NCBI GenBank assembly: GCA_963627995.1
Contig: CAVGCV010000005.1
Location: 62,001-126,000 of the forward strand
Source of the DNA: UBA3839 sp963627995
GTDB lineage: Bacteria; Bacteroidota; Bacteroidia; Bacteroidales; Bacteroidaceae
Direction: 5' to 3'
DNA: 64,000 nucleotides
Below are positions 43,698 to 52,012 of the stretch, piece after piece (position 1 is the first letter of the stretch; the number at the start of each line of letters is the position of its first letter). The notes below the pieces were generated by a model. It did no database searches. It was not told the DNA's origin and saw only the letters and a program-made list of their open reading frames with translations. Made by a program: the position numbers and the translations under genes.

Positions 43698-43903
43698 TGT
43701 TGGTTGCCGACAAGCAAGCGGATGCAGAGGGGAGAAACCGTTCCTGCCTTGCTTGAAACAGAGGCTGGAAAATGGATGTGCTTGGAGTGCATTTTCTTCT
43801 AATTCCAGTATTCTTGCCTCCGAACATACTTTCCCATTTTTTTTGAATGTGTAAGCAGTTGATGGACAGTTAAATATGTGAATCTGTGGATTCCATGAAA
43901 AAT

Positions 43904-44008
43904 GTCTGCGGAGAAAAATAATTTCGTCCGCAGACGACATGGGACTCCTCTGCGGACGAAATTATTTTTCTCCGCAGACGTCTTTCGGCCGTTCCGCAGT
44001 GTTTTTTT
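43904..44008. repeat. Nested palindromic element, copy F (GCGGAGAAAA family)
   Basis: A perfect 31-bp inverted repeat (43904-43934 and 43949-43979; arms begin GTCTGCGGAGAAAAATAATT) has a 14-nt loop, and a tail TTCCGCAGTGTTTTTTTG follows. It shares GCGGAGAAAAA, TTTCGTCCGC and the CCGCAGTGTTTTTT tail with the element at 29378-29481. It lies in the gene-free stretch 43656-44243; the remainder of that stretch shows no convincing gene. Confidence 0.85.
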
Positions 44009-44179
44009 GTTTTGCCGAATCTGCTGTTTACCAAACTTTTAATGGCACTGGCAAGAACCAGTTCGAAGCCATCCCCGTAAGCTCGTCCACATTGTTCCGC
44101 AGGTGTCGCGCCGGAGCATATCGCTGCGGACGGCACAGGTTTCACCGCATTGCCGTGCGGTACTGTTCTTAAGTTTGAT

Positions 44180-44187
44180 TACCTTTG
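44180..44187 (+). promoter_or_regulatory. -7 promoter box of the lipoprotein-UDG pair
   Basis: TACCTTTG, 56 bp before the lipoprotein ATG at 44244. Confidence 0.7.
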
Positions 44188-44243
44188 CAGAGCCCTGTCG
44201 GGAATACATGCCTAACGGGAATTCGGGAAATCATGGCATCAAT

Positions 44244-44711
44244 ATGAAAATGAAGATATTCCACCTCTGTTTGCTTGTGCTGACTTTCGCCTCGTGTCAG
44301 CAAGGCAGCCGTGAGAATGAGGCTTTTCAACTGCTCGATGAAGCGCGCGCTTGCACCCGGAACGGGCAGTTCCGACAGGCCCATGTGCTGATTGACTCTC
44401 TGCGCGCCACTTATCCGCGTGCCTTCGACGCCCGTTGGGCTGCACTCGATTTCGAGGATTCCCTCAATTTGGCAGAGGCCCGCGAGCAGGCCGCTCAAGC
44501 CGACAGCTGCCTGACATTTGCCCGTTATGAATACGATGACTTGCGGGCTGGTGGGCTGCCCGACGGCGACAGCCGCGTGAAGGCGGCGCGCGCGCGCATC
44601 GACTCGCTCGCCATCGAGTGCGACCGCATGGCGATGAAAATTCGTTTTTTCCAACGGAAGATACAGGAACAGCGGGACAAGTGTCCGACGGCCGATGGAA
44701 AGCTACCTTGA
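44244..44711 (+). CDS. Small lipoprotein of unknown function
   Basis: 155 residues from MKMKIFHLCLLVLTFASCQQ. The signal sequence ends in the lipobox FASC, so lipidation at Cys18 and outer- or inner-membrane anchoring are likely. The rest is helical and charged (ENEAFQLLDEARACTRNG, RIDSLAIECDRMAMKIRFF), probably coiled coil. No family was recognised. A longer open frame starting at 44103 covers the promoter and is rejected. The 3' end overlaps the UDG-family gene by 17 bp. Confidence 0.8.
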   Translation: MKMKIFHLCLLVLTFASCQQGSRENEAFQLLDEARACTRNGQFRQAHVLIDSLRATYPRAFDARWAALDFEDSLNLAEAREQAAQADSCLTFARYEYDDLRAGGLPDGDSRVKAARARIDSLAIECDRMAMKIRFFQRKIQEQRDKCPTADGKLP

Positions 44712-45327
44712 CTTTGACAACATCCAGCGTTCGCGCGAGGATGTGGAGTGGCATCCGCTCCGTCCGTTCCTGCCGGACAATGCGCGCGTCCTGTTCCTTG
44801 GCAGCTTCCCGCCGCCGCGCCGCCGGTGGTGCATGGACTTCTACTATCCCAACTTCACCAATGACCACTGGCGCATAGAGGGGCTCGCCTTCTATGGCGA
44901 CAGAAACCATTTTGTGGACGAGGCAAACAAAACGTTCCGTCTTTCGCTCATCACCGACTTTCTCCGCGAGCGCGGCATCGCCTTGTTCGACACCGCGACC
45001 GCCATCCGCCGCCTGGCCTCCAATGCCTCCGACAAGTACCTGGAGGTCGTGCAGCCGACGGACATCCGTTCGCTGGTTGGTCGCCTGCCGCAGCTCCGTT
45101 CCATTGCCACCACGGGCGAGAAAGCTTGTAGCACCATCTGCCGGCACCTGCAAATAGCCACGCCGCCAAAGGTCGGCGCGTCCGTCGTCGTCCCTCCATT
45201 GCGCGAGGGCGATGCCGAAAGGTTGCTGTTCCGCTTGCCCTCTTCTTCCCGTGCCTATCCTCTTTCGTTGGAGAAAAAGGCTGCGGCATACGAGCGGATG
45301 TTCCGGCAGACAGGACTGCTGCAATAA
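44695..45327 (+). CDS. Uracil-DNA glycosylase superfamily protein
   Basis: 210 residues. The N-terminal strand and loop VLFLGSFPPPRRRWCMDFYYPN (about 32-53) follows the plan of the family 4-6 uracil-DNA glycosylase fold, with a GIALFDTATAIRR stretch near 94-106 and PLREGDAERLLFRLPSSSRA near 165-185 where a conserved SPS-like segment is expected. Family members excise uracil or other damaged bases; some related proteins have unknown targets. It overlaps the preceding lipoprotein gene by 17 bp, so the two are co-transcribed, although no functional link is obvious. Confidence 0.8.
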   Translation: MESYLDFDNIQRSREDVEWHPLRPFLPDNARVLFLGSFPPPRRRWCMDFYYPNFTNDHWRIEGLAFYGDRNHFVDEANKTFRLSLITDFLRERGIALFDTATAIRRLASNASDKYLEVVQPTDIRSLVGRLPQLRSIATTGEKACSTICRHLQIATPPKVGASVVVPPLREGDAERLLFRLPSSSRAYPLSLEKKAAAYERMFRQTGLLQ

Positions 45328-45416
45328 GAAATGTCTTGTGGCTCTGCGAAACGAAGAAAACAAGGGGGAATGAGACAAAATTGAAAACTTCGTGCGCGAT
45401 ATTCTTTTTTTATTTG

Positions 45417-45424
45417 TAACTTTG
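45417..45424 (+). promoter_or_regulatory. -7 promoter box of the DUF177-rpmF-fabH run
   Basis: TAACTTTG, 43 bp before the DUF177 gene start. It probably drives the housekeeping run toward pfkA, at least in part. Confidence 0.7.
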
Positions 45425-45467
45425 CGCCTCGTAATGGACTACAAAAGGTAAAGGAGCGCATTCTGGC

Positions 45468-46040
45468 ATGAAACAGAGTGATGAATACAGCGTAAACCTG
45501 TTCACTGCTAACCTCACGGGACGAAAGTTTGAATTTAAGATTGACGATGCTTTTTTCAAGCGTGTCGATGGCATGGTTCAGCGTGGAGCAATCCGCGCCG
45601 AGGTCGTATGTGAAAGTGCAACGGAAAGGGTTTTCGTCTTCTCCATCCACTCCGTGGGGACTGTTGTCGTTCCGTGTGACAGGTGCCTGTCCGATTTGGA
45701 GCTTCCCATCGATACAACCGACACGATTAACGTGTGTCTGGGAACGGATGATTCCGACGACGGCGACACGATTGTCGTTTCAGAAGAGAGCGGAATCTTG
45801 GATTTGTCGCAGCCGATGTATGAGTTCATCGCCCTTAGTATGCCCATACGACGCATCCATGAACCCGGCCAGTGCGATGAGGCCATGATGCGCGAGTATG
45901 CCAAGCACCATCCTTGTCGTGTGGGACAAGAAGGAGGCGACGACAATCCGATTCACCCCGACGGCGAACAGGGACTTTCCACGAAGCCCATCGATGCCCG
46001 CTGGAAAGCACTAAAAGACATAATCAGTAACAACCATTAA
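45468..46040 (+). CDS. DUF177 (YceD-like) protein
   Basis: 190 residues. The diagnostic segment is VVVPCDRCLSDLELPI (about 64-79), with the Cys pair of the DUF177 family, and a later MPIRRIHEPGQC (about 125-136). In many bacteria this gene precedes rpmF and the protein is linked to 23S rRNA accumulation. Here rpmF follows after 16 bp, the standard arrangement, which supports the call. Confidence 0.92.
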   Translation: MKQSDEYSVNLFTANLTGRKFEFKIDDAFFKRVDGMVQRGAIRAEVVCESATERVFVFSIHSVGTVVVPCDRCLSDLELPIDTTDTINVCLGTDDSDDGDTIVVSEESGILDLSQPMYEFIALSMPIRRIHEPGQCDEAMMREYAKHHPCRVGQEGGDDNPIHPDGEQGLSTKPIDARWKALKDIISNNH

Positions 46041-46056
46041 AAAAAGTATTTCAGAA

Positions 46057-46242
46057 ATGGCACATCCTAAAAGAAGACAGTCGAAGACTCGTACACGCAA
46101 GAGAAGAACACACGATGTAGCAGTGGCTCCCACGTTGGCCGTATGTCCCAACTGCGGGGAGTTCTACGTTTACCACACGGTATGCCCTTCATGCGGATAC
46201 TACAGGGGCAAGGTGGCGATTGAGAAGGAAGCTGCAATCTGA
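46057..46242 (+). CDS. rpmF: 50S ribosomal protein L32
   Basis: 61 residues beginning MAHPKRRQSKTRTRKRRTHD, the basic L32 N-terminus. Two CxxC pairs, CPNCG and CPSCG (about 30-49), form a zinc ribbon, so this is the zinc-binding form. It is flanked by the DUF177 gene and fabH, as usual for bacteria. Confidence 0.97.
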   Translation: MAHPKRRQSKTRTRKRRTHDVAVAPTLAVCPNCGEFYVYHTVCPSCGYYRGKVAIEKEAAI

Positions 46243-46354
46243 TGACGGTTCTGAGTCCGCGAGGCACTGGCGGCGTCCAGGGTGGTAGCTTGGCTCGCAG
46301 GAGTGTCTGTCTGCTCCCGTCACCAGCCAGTTGTGCGCAGACCTCAACTCAACA

Positions 46355-47377
46355 ATGAATATGGAAAAAAGAAACGCTGTCATAACGGGCATTGGCGGCT
46401 ATGTGCCGAAATATATCCTCGACAACGAAGAAATGTCGCGCATCGTCGACACTTCGGACGAGTGGATTATGGAGCGCATAGGTGTGAAGACGCGCCACAT
46501 TCTCAAAGACGAGGAGCGTCAAGGCGCGGGCACGTCCTATCTCATGACAAAGGCCGTTCAGGAACTGCTTGCAAAGACGCAGGTGGATTCCGACACCATC
46601 GAGGCTGTTGTCTGCGCAACCACGACCCCCGACTACCACTTTCCATCCACGGCATCGCTCGTCATTGGCAACATCGGACTGAAGCATGCTTTCGGGTTCG
46701 ACATGGAGGCGGCCTGCGCGGGCTTCCTTTATGCCATGGAGGTGGGCGCCAGTCTCATCACGAGCGGCCGGCACAACCGGATAGTCGTTTGTGGCGGCGA
46801 CTTCATGTCGTCGATGACCAATTACCAAGACCGCACCACTTGTCCCATCTTTGGCGACGGGGCCGGGTGCGTCCTCATGGAGGCGACGACGGAAGACTAC
46901 GGCTTGATGGACAGCTATCTGAGAACTGACAGCCACTACGAGCCGCTCCACATGGCTGCGGGTGGCTCGGCCAATGTCGCCACCCATGAGACGGTGGATG
47001 CGCGCCAGCACTTCGTCTATCAGGAAGGGCGGACAGTGTTCAAGTATGCCGTCACCAACATGTCCGATGCGGTGGAAATCATTGCCAAGCGCAACAACCT
47101 CACCAAGGACGACATCGCGTGGATTGTTCCGCACCAGGCCAATGTGCGTATCGAAACCGCCGTGGCGCGCCGTATCGGGGTCACAGAGGACAAAGTGATG
47201 ATTAACATCGACCACATGGCCAACACGTCGGGCGGAACGCTGCCCCTCTGCCTGTGGGAGTACGAGTCGAAGCTCAAGAAGGGCGACAACCTCATCTTTA
47301 CGGCGTTTGGCGCCGGATTCACATGGGGCGCGTCGTACATGAAGTGGGGCTACGACGGCTCGAAATTCAGCAAGTAA
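46355..47377 (+). CDS. fabH: 3-oxoacyl-ACP synthase III
   Basis: 340 residues from MNMEKRNAVITGIGGYVP (an ATG two codons later is equally possible). The catalytic triad of KAS III is complete: Cys in EAACAGFLY (about 119), His in VPHQANVRI (about 260) and Asn in ANTSGGT (about 290). It starts fatty-acid synthesis by condensing an acyl-CoA with malonyl-ACP. Genomes of this group often hold more than one FabH-like protein, and the neighbour rpmF supports this being the primary one. Confidence 0.95.
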   Translation: MNMEKRNAVITGIGGYVPKYILDNEEMSRIVDTSDEWIMERIGVKTRHILKDEERQGAGTSYLMTKAVQELLAKTQVDSDTIEAVVCATTTPDYHFPSTASLVIGNIGLKHAFGFDMEAACAGFLYAMEVGASLITSGRHNRIVVCGGDFMSSMTNYQDRTTCPIFGDGAGCVLMEATTEDYGLMDSYLRTDSHYEPLHMAAGGSANVATHETVDARQHFVYQEGRTVFKYAVTNMSDAVEIIAKRNNLTKDDIAWIVPHQANVRIETAVARRIGVTEDKVMINIDHMANTSGGTLPLCLWEYESKLKKGDNLIFTAFGAGFTWGASYMKWGYDGSKFSK

Positions 47378-47385
47378 CACAACCG

Positions 47386-47528
47386 TTTGACGTTTAGCGT
47401 CCAACGTTGGAGCCACTTACCTGTGCGTGCCCCGCGCTTTGCGCCCGGCGGCACGGCCAGGCCTCTCCACTACGAAGAGGCTTCCGCCGCAGGGAAAGGA
47501 AGTCCGCGCTGCACGCTAAACGTCGAAC
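47386..47528. repeat. Possible MITE-like or structured segment between fabH and era
   Basis: Terminal inverted repeats GTTTGACGTTTAGCGT (47386-47401 region) and ACGCTAAACGTCGAAC (47513-47528) match at 15 of 16 positions. The interior contains the palindrome CCAACGTTGG (47401-47410) and a short hairpin GCCTCT...AGAGGC (47461-47480). A T-run (47529-47534) follows the right end. It may be a miniature inverted-repeat element, a structured leader of era, or both. Confidence 0.55.
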
Positions 47529-47539
47529 TTTTTTGACAG

Positions 47540-48421
47540 ATGCACAAGTCAGGTTTTGTAAATATTGTCGGCAATCCCAATGTGGGCAAGTCCACGCTGA
47601 TGAATCTTTTCGTTGGCGAGAGAATCAGTATCGCGACTTTCAAGGCGCAAACCACGCGCCATCGGGTCATGGGCATCATCAACGACGCCGACACCCAAAT
47701 CGTGTTCAGCGACACGCCCGGCGTGCTGAAGCCCAACTATAAGCTCCAGCAGTCGATGCTGGCCTTCTCGGAGGGCGCGCTCAACGACGCCGACGTGCTT
47801 CTCTACGTCACCGACCCCGTGGAGAAGATTGATAAGAACACCGACTTCTTGCAGCGCGTGGCGCGGATGGAGGTTCCCGTCATCGTGCTCATCAACAAAA
47901 TCGACCTCATCGACGAGGCGCGGCTCGTGCAGCTTGTCGACGAGTGGCACGCCATCCTGCCCAAGGCCGAAATCATTCCAGTCTCTGCCTTGGCGCGGTT
48001 CAATGTGGCTCCGGTACTGAAGCGCATCAAGGAACTTCTTCCCGAATCCCCGCCTTATTTCGACAAGGACCAGCTGACCGACAAGCCCGCGCGCTTCTTC
48101 GTCAGCGAAATCGTGCGTGAGAAGATTCTCCTCTATTACGACAAGGAGATACCCTATTCGGTGGAGGTGGGTGTCGAGGCGTTCAAGGAAGACCAGACAC
48201 ACATCCACATCAACGTGGTCATCTACGTGGAGCGCGACAGCCAAAAGGGCATCATCATCGGCCATCAGGGAAAGGCGCTCAAAAAGGTGATGACCGAGGC
48301 GCGCAAGTCGCTCGAGCGCTTTTTCGGGAAGACCATTTATATTGAGGCGTTCGTCAAGGTCGACAAAGACTGGCGCAACTCCGACCATGAGCTGAATCTT
48401 TTCGGCTACAATCCAGAGTAA
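47540..48421 (+). CDS. era: GTPase Era
   Basis: 293 residues from MHKSGFVNIVGNPNVGKSTL. The G domain shows G1 GNPNVGKST (11-19), G3 DTPG and G4 NKID (about 119-122). A C-terminal KH domain follows, with IIIGHQGKALKKVMTEARKS. Era binds the 3' end of 16S rRNA and assists 30S subunit maturation. It lies 162 bp after fabH, across the inverted-repeat segment, and der follows by 92 bp, so two GTPases of ribosome assembly stand together. Confidence 0.96.
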   Translation: MHKSGFVNIVGNPNVGKSTLMNLFVGERISIATFKAQTTRHRVMGIINDADTQIVFSDTPGVLKPNYKLQQSMLAFSEGALNDADVLLYVTDPVEKIDKNTDFLQRVARMEVPVIVLINKIDLIDEARLVQLVDEWHAILPKAEIIPVSALARFNVAPVLKRIKELLPESPPYFDKDQLTDKPARFFVSEIVREKILLYYDKEIPYSVEVGVEAFKEDQTHIHINVVIYVERDSQKGIIIGHQGKALKKVMTEARKSLERFFGKTIYIEAFVKVDKDWRNSDHELNLFGYNPE

Positions 48422-48513
48422 AACCAAACCGTCCGAAGCGGCGTGACGGGCAGACCGCGCCTTGGGCGGATTCCCGCCGCACGCTTAGGGCAGAAAAAGT
48501 CCAAAGAAAGCCT

Positions 48514-49827
48514 ATGGGAAACTTAGTAGCCATCGTCGGCCGCCCCAATGTGGGCAAGTCCACGCTGTTCAACCGCCTTACGCAGACGCGGCATGCCATT
48601 GTGAGCGAGGAGGCCGGCACAACCCGCGACCGCCAGTACGGCAAGTGCGAATGGGGTAACAAAGAGTTCTCCGTCGTCGATACGGGCGGCTGGGTGGTTA
48701 ATTCCGACGACATTTTTGAGGAGGAGATACGCAAGCAGGTGCTCATCGCCATTGAGGAATGCGACGCAATCCTGTTCCTCGTCGATGTGAGAACAGGAGT
48801 GACCGACCTCGACATAGCCGTGGCCAACATCCTGCGCCGTTCCAAGCTTCCCACGTTCCTCGTGTGCAACAAGGTCGATTCCAACATCCTCCGTTACGAC
48901 TCTGCCGAGTTCTATACCCTTGCGCTCGGCGACCCCTACTGCGTTTCCTCCATTACGGGCAGCGGAACGGGCGATCTGCTCGACGCGGTGGTGGCCAGCT
49001 TCAAGAAAGCCATGCCCGAGGTCATGGTGGAGGACATTCCCCGCGTTGCCATAGTCGGGCGTCCCAATGCGGGCAAGTCGTCCATCATCAATGCGTTTCT
49101 CGACGACAACCGCAATGTCGTCACCGACATCGCCGGAACGACGCGCGACTCCATCTACACCAAATACGAGAAGTTCGGCTTCAACTTTTACCTTGTTGAT
49201 ACGGCGGGCATCCGCAAGAAGAACAAGGTGAGCGAGGACTTGGAGTACTACTCCGTCATGCGTGCCATCCGCGCCATCGAGAACAGCGACGTGTGCGTGC
49301 TGATGGTCGATGCCACGCGCGGCATCGAGGGGCAGGACATCAACATTTTTCAGATTGTGCAGAAGAACCAGAAGGGCCTCGTCGTTGTCGTCAATAAATG
49401 GGACTTGGTGGCCGACAAGAGCAATGAGGCCATCCGCCACTTCGAGAACGCCATTCGCAAGCGCCTCGCGCCTTTCACCGACTTCTCCATCGTGTTTACT
49501 TCCGCCCTTACCAAGCAACGCATCTTCCGCGTGCTGGAGGAGGTGCAGAAGGTGTATGCGCGGCGCACCACGAAAGTCCCCACGGCCAAGCTCAACGAGA
49601 CCATGCTCCCCATCATCGAGGCAACGCCGCCGCCATCCATCAAGGGCAAGTACATCAAGATAAAATACTGCATGCAGATTCCCGACACGCGCGTCCCCTC
49701 GTTTGTGTTCTACGCGAATCTCCCGCAGTATGTGAAAGAGCCGTACAAACGGTTCTTGGAAAATCAGATACGCGAGCACTGGCCGTTCACCGGCACGCCA
49801 ATCAACATCTACATCCGGCAGAAGTAA
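48514..49827 (+). CDS. der: GTPase Der (EngA)
   Basis: 437 residues from MGNLVAIVGRPNVGKSTLFN. Two consecutive G domains are visible: GRPNVGKST (9-17) and GRPNAGKSS (about 182-190), each with its DTGG/DTAG and NKxD motifs (NKVD, NKWD). A KH-like C-terminal domain ends the protein. Der acts in 50S subunit assembly. Its stop overlaps the start of the next small lipoprotein gene (TAATG at 49825-49829). Confidence 0.97.
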   Translation: MGNLVAIVGRPNVGKSTLFNRLTQTRHAIVSEEAGTTRDRQYGKCEWGNKEFSVVDTGGWVVNSDDIFEEEIRKQVLIAIEECDAILFLVDVRTGVTDLDIAVANILRRSKLPTFLVCNKVDSNILRYDSAEFYTLALGDPYCVSSITGSGTGDLLDAVVASFKKAMPEVMVEDIPRVAIVGRPNAGKSSIINAFLDDNRNVVTDIAGTTRDSIYTKYEKFGFNFYLVDTAGIRKKNKVSEDLEYYSVMRAIRAIENSDVCVLMVDATRGIEGQDINIFQIVQKNQKGLVVVVNKWDLVADKSNEAIRHFENAIRKRLAPFTDFSIVFTSALTKQRIFRVLEEVQKVYARRTTKVPTAKLNETMLPIIEATPPPSIKGKYIKIKYCMQIPDTRVPSFVFYANLPQYVKEPYKRFLENQIREHWPFTGTPINIYIRQK

Positions 49828-50228
49828 TGAAAGCCGCCAGCGCATTCCGCATCCTGCTGACCGCCGTGGCTCTCGTGGCTTGTCGGGGCGAGCAGCATCC
49901 CGCCGCCACGCCCATGCAGGCCCTCCAGCGTGCGCTCGACCATTTGGCCATGGGCGACGCCGACACCTATTTCGCAAGCCTCGACTTTGGCGACGGGGCG
50001 GACAGCGCCACCTGCCAGCTCCTCAAGCTTGCTGTCGTGAGGAAGATGCAGGACGATGAGGCTTCGGGCACGCGCGCCGTCATCAGCAGGGTGACCGACG
50101 GCACGATGCACTCCGACACCACGGCGACCGTCTTCTATGTCCAGCAGCTCGCCAACGGCGACACCCTTCACGGCGCGCAAAAAATGGTCTGCACGGACGG
50201 CGGCTGGAAACTCCGAATGCGCAACTAA
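49827..50228 (+). CDS. Small DUF4878-like lipoprotein
   Basis: 133 residues from MKAASAFRILLTAVALVACR. The signal sequence ends in a lipobox (LVAC), suggesting lipidation at Cys19. The mature part resembles the NTF2-like DUF4878 lipoproteins: TPMQALQRALDHLAMGDADTYF, then TATVFYVQQLANGD and a terminal CTDGGWKLRM. Function is unknown. The TAATG overlap with der and a 34-bp gap to pfkA indicate one transcript. Confidence 0.75.
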   Translation: MKAASAFRILLTAVALVACRGEQHPAATPMQALQRALDHLAMGDADTYFASLDFGDGADSATCQLLKLAVVRKMQDDEASGTRAVISRVTDGTMHSDTTATVFYVQQLANGDTLHGAQKMVCTDGGWKLRMRN

Positions 50229-50262
50229 CGCCATCCCGACAATCCCTAAAAATCCATCATCT

Positions 50263-51243
50263 ATGTCAGAAATCAAGTGCATCGGCATCGTCACCTCGGG
50301 CAACGACGCTCCTGGCATGAACAGTGCCATACGTGCCGTCACCCGTTCCGCCATCTACCACGGACTGCGCGTCAAAGCAGTGTTCCGCGGATACAAGGGG
50401 CTGATTGACGGCGACATAGCCGAATTCCAAACGCAGAACGTCAGCAACATCATCCAGCAGGGCGGCACGATTCTCAAGAGCTCGCCCAGCCGCGACTTCC
50501 TCACCGAGGAGGGGCGCAAGACTGCCTACGAGAACATGCGGCGCGAGGAGATTGACGCCCTCGTCGTCATAGGCGGCGACGGAACCATCCACGGCGCGCG
50601 CATCTTCGCGTCGGAGTTCGACGTCCCGTGCATTGCCATTCCCGCCACCATTGACAACAATCTTTGCGGCACCGACACCACCATCGGCTACGACACTGCG
50701 CTCAACACCATCATGCAGTGTGTGGACAAGATACGCGACACGGCCACGAGCCACGAGCGCCTCTTCTTCGTCGAGGTCATGGGCGACGACGCGGGCTTCC
50801 TCGCCCTCAACGGCGCGATTGCGTCGGGATGCGAGGAGGCAATCATCCCTTCGGTCGAAATCGAGGAGGACCAGCTCAGCAGCTTCATCGACAACGGATT
50901 CCGCAAGACGAAGCAGAGCAGCATTGTGCTGGTGGCGGCCAGCGAGGACAAGGGGGGCGCCCTGCTGTACGCCGACAAGGTGAAGCGTGAGAATCCGGAG
51001 CTCGACGTGCGCATTTCCATTCTCGGGCATCTCCAGCGTGGCGGCCGCCCGTCTGCCCACGACCGCATCATTGCCAGCCGCATGGGGTCGGCCAGCATCG
51101 AGGCCTTGATGAAGGGTCTCCGCAACGTGATGATTGGCATTGACAACGACGACATTGTTTATGTGCCGTTCTCGCGGGCGGTGAAGGAGAACCGTAAGAT
51201 AGACCGCTCGCTGCTGGAGATTCTCCACGACGTGTCAATCTGA
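50263..51243 (+). CDS. pfkA: 6-phosphofructokinase, non-canonical active-site loops
   Basis: 326 residues. The fold and most motifs of PfkA are clear: IGGDGTIHGA (about 106-115), a TID catalytic segment, and GHLQRGGRPSAHDR near 250-263. Differences from canonical ATP-PFK are visible: the first loop reads SGNDAPGMN rather than SGGDAPGMN, PGTIDND is replaced by PATIDNN (catalytic Asp kept, second Asp lost), and MGR is replaced by MGDDAG. GGDG at the ATP/PPi-deciding site suggests ATP use. It would phosphorylate fructose 6-phosphate in glycolysis, but the changes allow altered substrate or regulation. The gene ends before a strong double hairpin. Confidence 0.88.
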   Translation: MSEIKCIGIVTSGNDAPGMNSAIRAVTRSAIYHGLRVKAVFRGYKGLIDGDIAEFQTQNVSNIIQQGGTILKSSPSRDFLTEEGRKTAYENMRREEIDALVVIGGDGTIHGARIFASEFDVPCIAIPATIDNNLCGTDTTIGYDTALNTIMQCVDKIRDTATSHERLFFVEVMGDDAGFLALNGAIASGCEEAIIPSVEIEEDQLSSFIDNGFRKTKQSSIVLVAASEDKGGALLYADKVKRENPELDVRISILGHLQRGGRPSAHDRIIASRMGSASIEALMKGLRNVMIGIDNDDIVYVPFSRAVKENRKIDRSLLEILHDVSI

Positions 51244-51355
51244 ATCTCGCCTCACGGCTGCTGGGCACAAGGGGCGCGGCGCGGAATTGTTTCCGTCGCG
51301 CCCCTTTCGTCTCGCCTGTGCGGGAGTTCGCTTGCCGCTGCGCGGCGTGGGCGAT

Positions 51356-51463
51356 TTTTGAGCGCACTGAAAGTTTATTTTGAGTGCGCTCAAAATTTTG
51401 CGCGAGCGCACTGAAAATAAAAAGGCAGCGCACTGGAAAATAATTTCCAGTGCGCTGCTTTTT
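51356..51463. terminator. Double hairpin with GCGCACTG arms between pfkA and the sigma cluster
   Basis: First hairpin: TTTTGAGCGCACT (51356-51368) with AGTGCGCTCAAAA (51383-51395). Second: a perfect 15-bp stem GCAGCGCACTGGAAA (51425-51439) and inverse (51444-51458), loop ATAA, preceded by AAAAAGG and followed by TTTTT. The second can terminate transcription from both sides. The GCGCACTGGAAA unit is also found in repeat element A. Confidence 0.85.
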
Positions 51464-51504
51464 CAGAGGGGCTGCGTCGGGGCAGTAACGGTGGCGCGGG
51501 GCTG

Positions 51505-51993
51505 CTATCTCCGCTGCGCGCCTGTGCGCTGCGGGTTGCGCGCCGGCTGGGGCGGCGCGAAGTTCCTGAGGGCCTGCATGTTGAAGCGGAAAAGGGCTAT
51601 GCGCACCTTGTGTATTTTCTTCCACGACAGAACGGAGTGGAATTTCTTGCAGTAGGCCTGCTCTATCTCGGCGTTGCGTACGTCGAGCCGCAGGGCCTTG
51701 GTCAGAATCTGCTCGTACTCGCGCTCGCTCGTGTTTTCGTCGCACTTGCGCATGATTTCCCTTGCCTCGTCCTTGTTCTTGCGCTGCTTCTCCAGCATTT
51801 CGTGAAGCATGGGGAAGAATTGGTGCGCTTCGATGGGGGTGAGGCTGGCTTCGCGCGTCACGAACGTTTCCAAGTCGCGGCGGAATTGCTCCGGCGAGAA
51901 CTGTTGGCGGCTGCGCCACGTGGGCTGCCGCTGTTGGGCGGCAAGGGTGGCGGCGAGCGCCAGGCATAGGAGAAGTGTGCAGATGCGTTTCAT
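51505..51993 (-). CDS. Exported Spy/CpxP-like protein of the sigma cluster
   Basis: 162 residues with a signal peptide (MKRICTLLLCLALAATLAAQ). The mature part is helical and charged: REASLTPIEAHQFFPMLHEM, LEKQRKNKDEAREIMRKC, with a basic, proline-rich tail (PPQPARNPQRTGAQRR). The pattern of a secreted helical protein behind an ECF sigma and a membrane anti-sigma resembles periplasmic stress or folding sensors, but sequence similarity to Spy was not established. It begins 19 bp after the anti-sigma-like gene. Confidence 0.75.
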   Translation of the reverse strand: MKRICTLLLCLALAATLAAQQRQPTWRSRQQFSPEQFRRDLETFVTREASLTPIEAHQFFPMLHEMLEKQRKNKDEAREIMRKCDENTSEREYEQILTKALRLDVRNAEIEQAYCKKFHSVLSWKKIHKVRIALFRFNMQALRNFAPPQPARNPQRTGAQRR

Positions 51994-52012
51994 GATGCTG
52001 GTGGTTGAGGGG

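Noticed and set aside
43870..44145. 91-codon minus-strand frame near repeat F
   Set aside because: Half of it is the palindromic repeat read as protein; the remaining part matches nothing I recognise.
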